A DNA stretch of 5,026 nt from Pseudopedobacter sp043763845. Its GTDB lineage: Bacteria > Bacteroidota > Bacteroidia > Sphingobacteriales > Sphingobacteriaceae. The stretch spans positions 1-5,026 of the forward strand of contig JAYULE010000028.1 of NCBI GenBank assembly GCA_043763845.1. The letters are read 5' to 3'. Below the pieces are notes generated by a model. That model was not told the DNA's origin, did no database searches, and saw nothing but the letters and a program-made list of their open reading frames with translations. Positions 4,899-5,026 of the stretch are shown here, piece after piece. Made by a program: the position numbers and the translations under genes. Numbering within the stretch: the first letter of the stretch is position 1; each line of letters begins with the position of its first letter.

Positions 4899-5026
4899 GA
4901 ATCGTTAACGCTACCTATTTAATGTGCTAATATAAATTTTACCATCAATAATTACACAATAATTTTGTGGCAATAAATTATTATTTAGCTTTATTGCGTA
5001 AAAATTATTAAAAATTTACAAATCAA
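4899..5026. other. AT-rich gene-free end of window with two short inverted repeats
   Basis: No reading frame of note is present. CACAA-TAATT-TTGTG is at about 4955-4969, and GCAATAAA (4970-4977) pairs with TTTATTGC (4990-4997) across 12 nt. TAATTTTG at 4960-4967 on the plus strand fits the Bacteroidota -7 consensus TAnnTTTG, but no TTG lies at the expected distance upstream, so a rightward promoter is only a weak possibility. The promoter of the minus-strand operon should also lie here or in the repeat block, and I could not identify it. Confidence 0.4.

Noticed and set aside
1..5026. CRISPR array, tRNA/rRNA genes, phage or defence modules
   Set aside because: No regularly spaced repeats, no tRNA-like T-arm sequence, and no nuclease, methylase, toxin-antitoxin or phage protein was recognised on either strand.

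Overview
The window looks like chromosomal DNA of an AT-rich member of the Bacteroidota, probably a Sphingobacteriales or Chitinophagales type. The reasons are the strong A/T bias of third codon positions, the lack of clear Shine-Dalgarno sequences (A/T-rich leaders instead), the protein families present (GH13 amylase with a C-terminal beta domain, DUF2236/MpaB-like oxygenase, lipoprotein-type vanadium haloperoxidase/PAP2 protein), and two copies of a TGCCTGCCGGTAGGCA quasi-palindrome of a kind I associate with this phylum. The assignment is inferred from character and not from a database match.

Layout. (1) Positions 1-387, plus strand: the last 128 codons of a secreted GH13 alpha-amylase-like enzyme. 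(2) Positions 431-472: a perfect 16-bp hairpin in the gap between two convergent genes, the likely shared terminator. (3) Positions 485-1441, minus strand: a DUF2236 / MpaB-Lcp-like haem oxygenase family protein. (4) Positions 1442-2031: about 590 bp without an intact gene. It holds what looks like the decayed left end of an IS256-family insertion sequence (about 1609-1770), then a run of small AT-rich hairpins (1867-1932).

(5) Positions 2032-4751, minus strand: three closely spaced genes that read as one operon, in transcription order a vanadium-dependent haloperoxidase/PAP2-like lipoprotein, an SGNH (GDSL-type) hydrolase starting 5 bp after it, and an alpha/beta-hydrolase esterase starting 36 bp after that. 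The shared theme is hydrolysis or oxidation of small molecules: one exported enzyme followed by two enzymes that appear to be cytoplasmic. The substrate cannot be read from sequence. (6) Positions 4779-4898: a composite repeat made of two direct copies of a 19-bp quasi-palindromic repeat around a long AT/GC/AT palindrome, directly upstream of the operon. (7) Positions 4899-5026: AT-rich, no gene, with two short inverted repeats.

The most unusual items are the composite repeat at the head of the operon (which also creates a false N-terminal extension on the first gene), the altered vanadate-pocket motif of the haloperoxidase-like protein, and the IS remnant. No complete defence system, CRISPR array, RNA gene or intact mobile element was seen.
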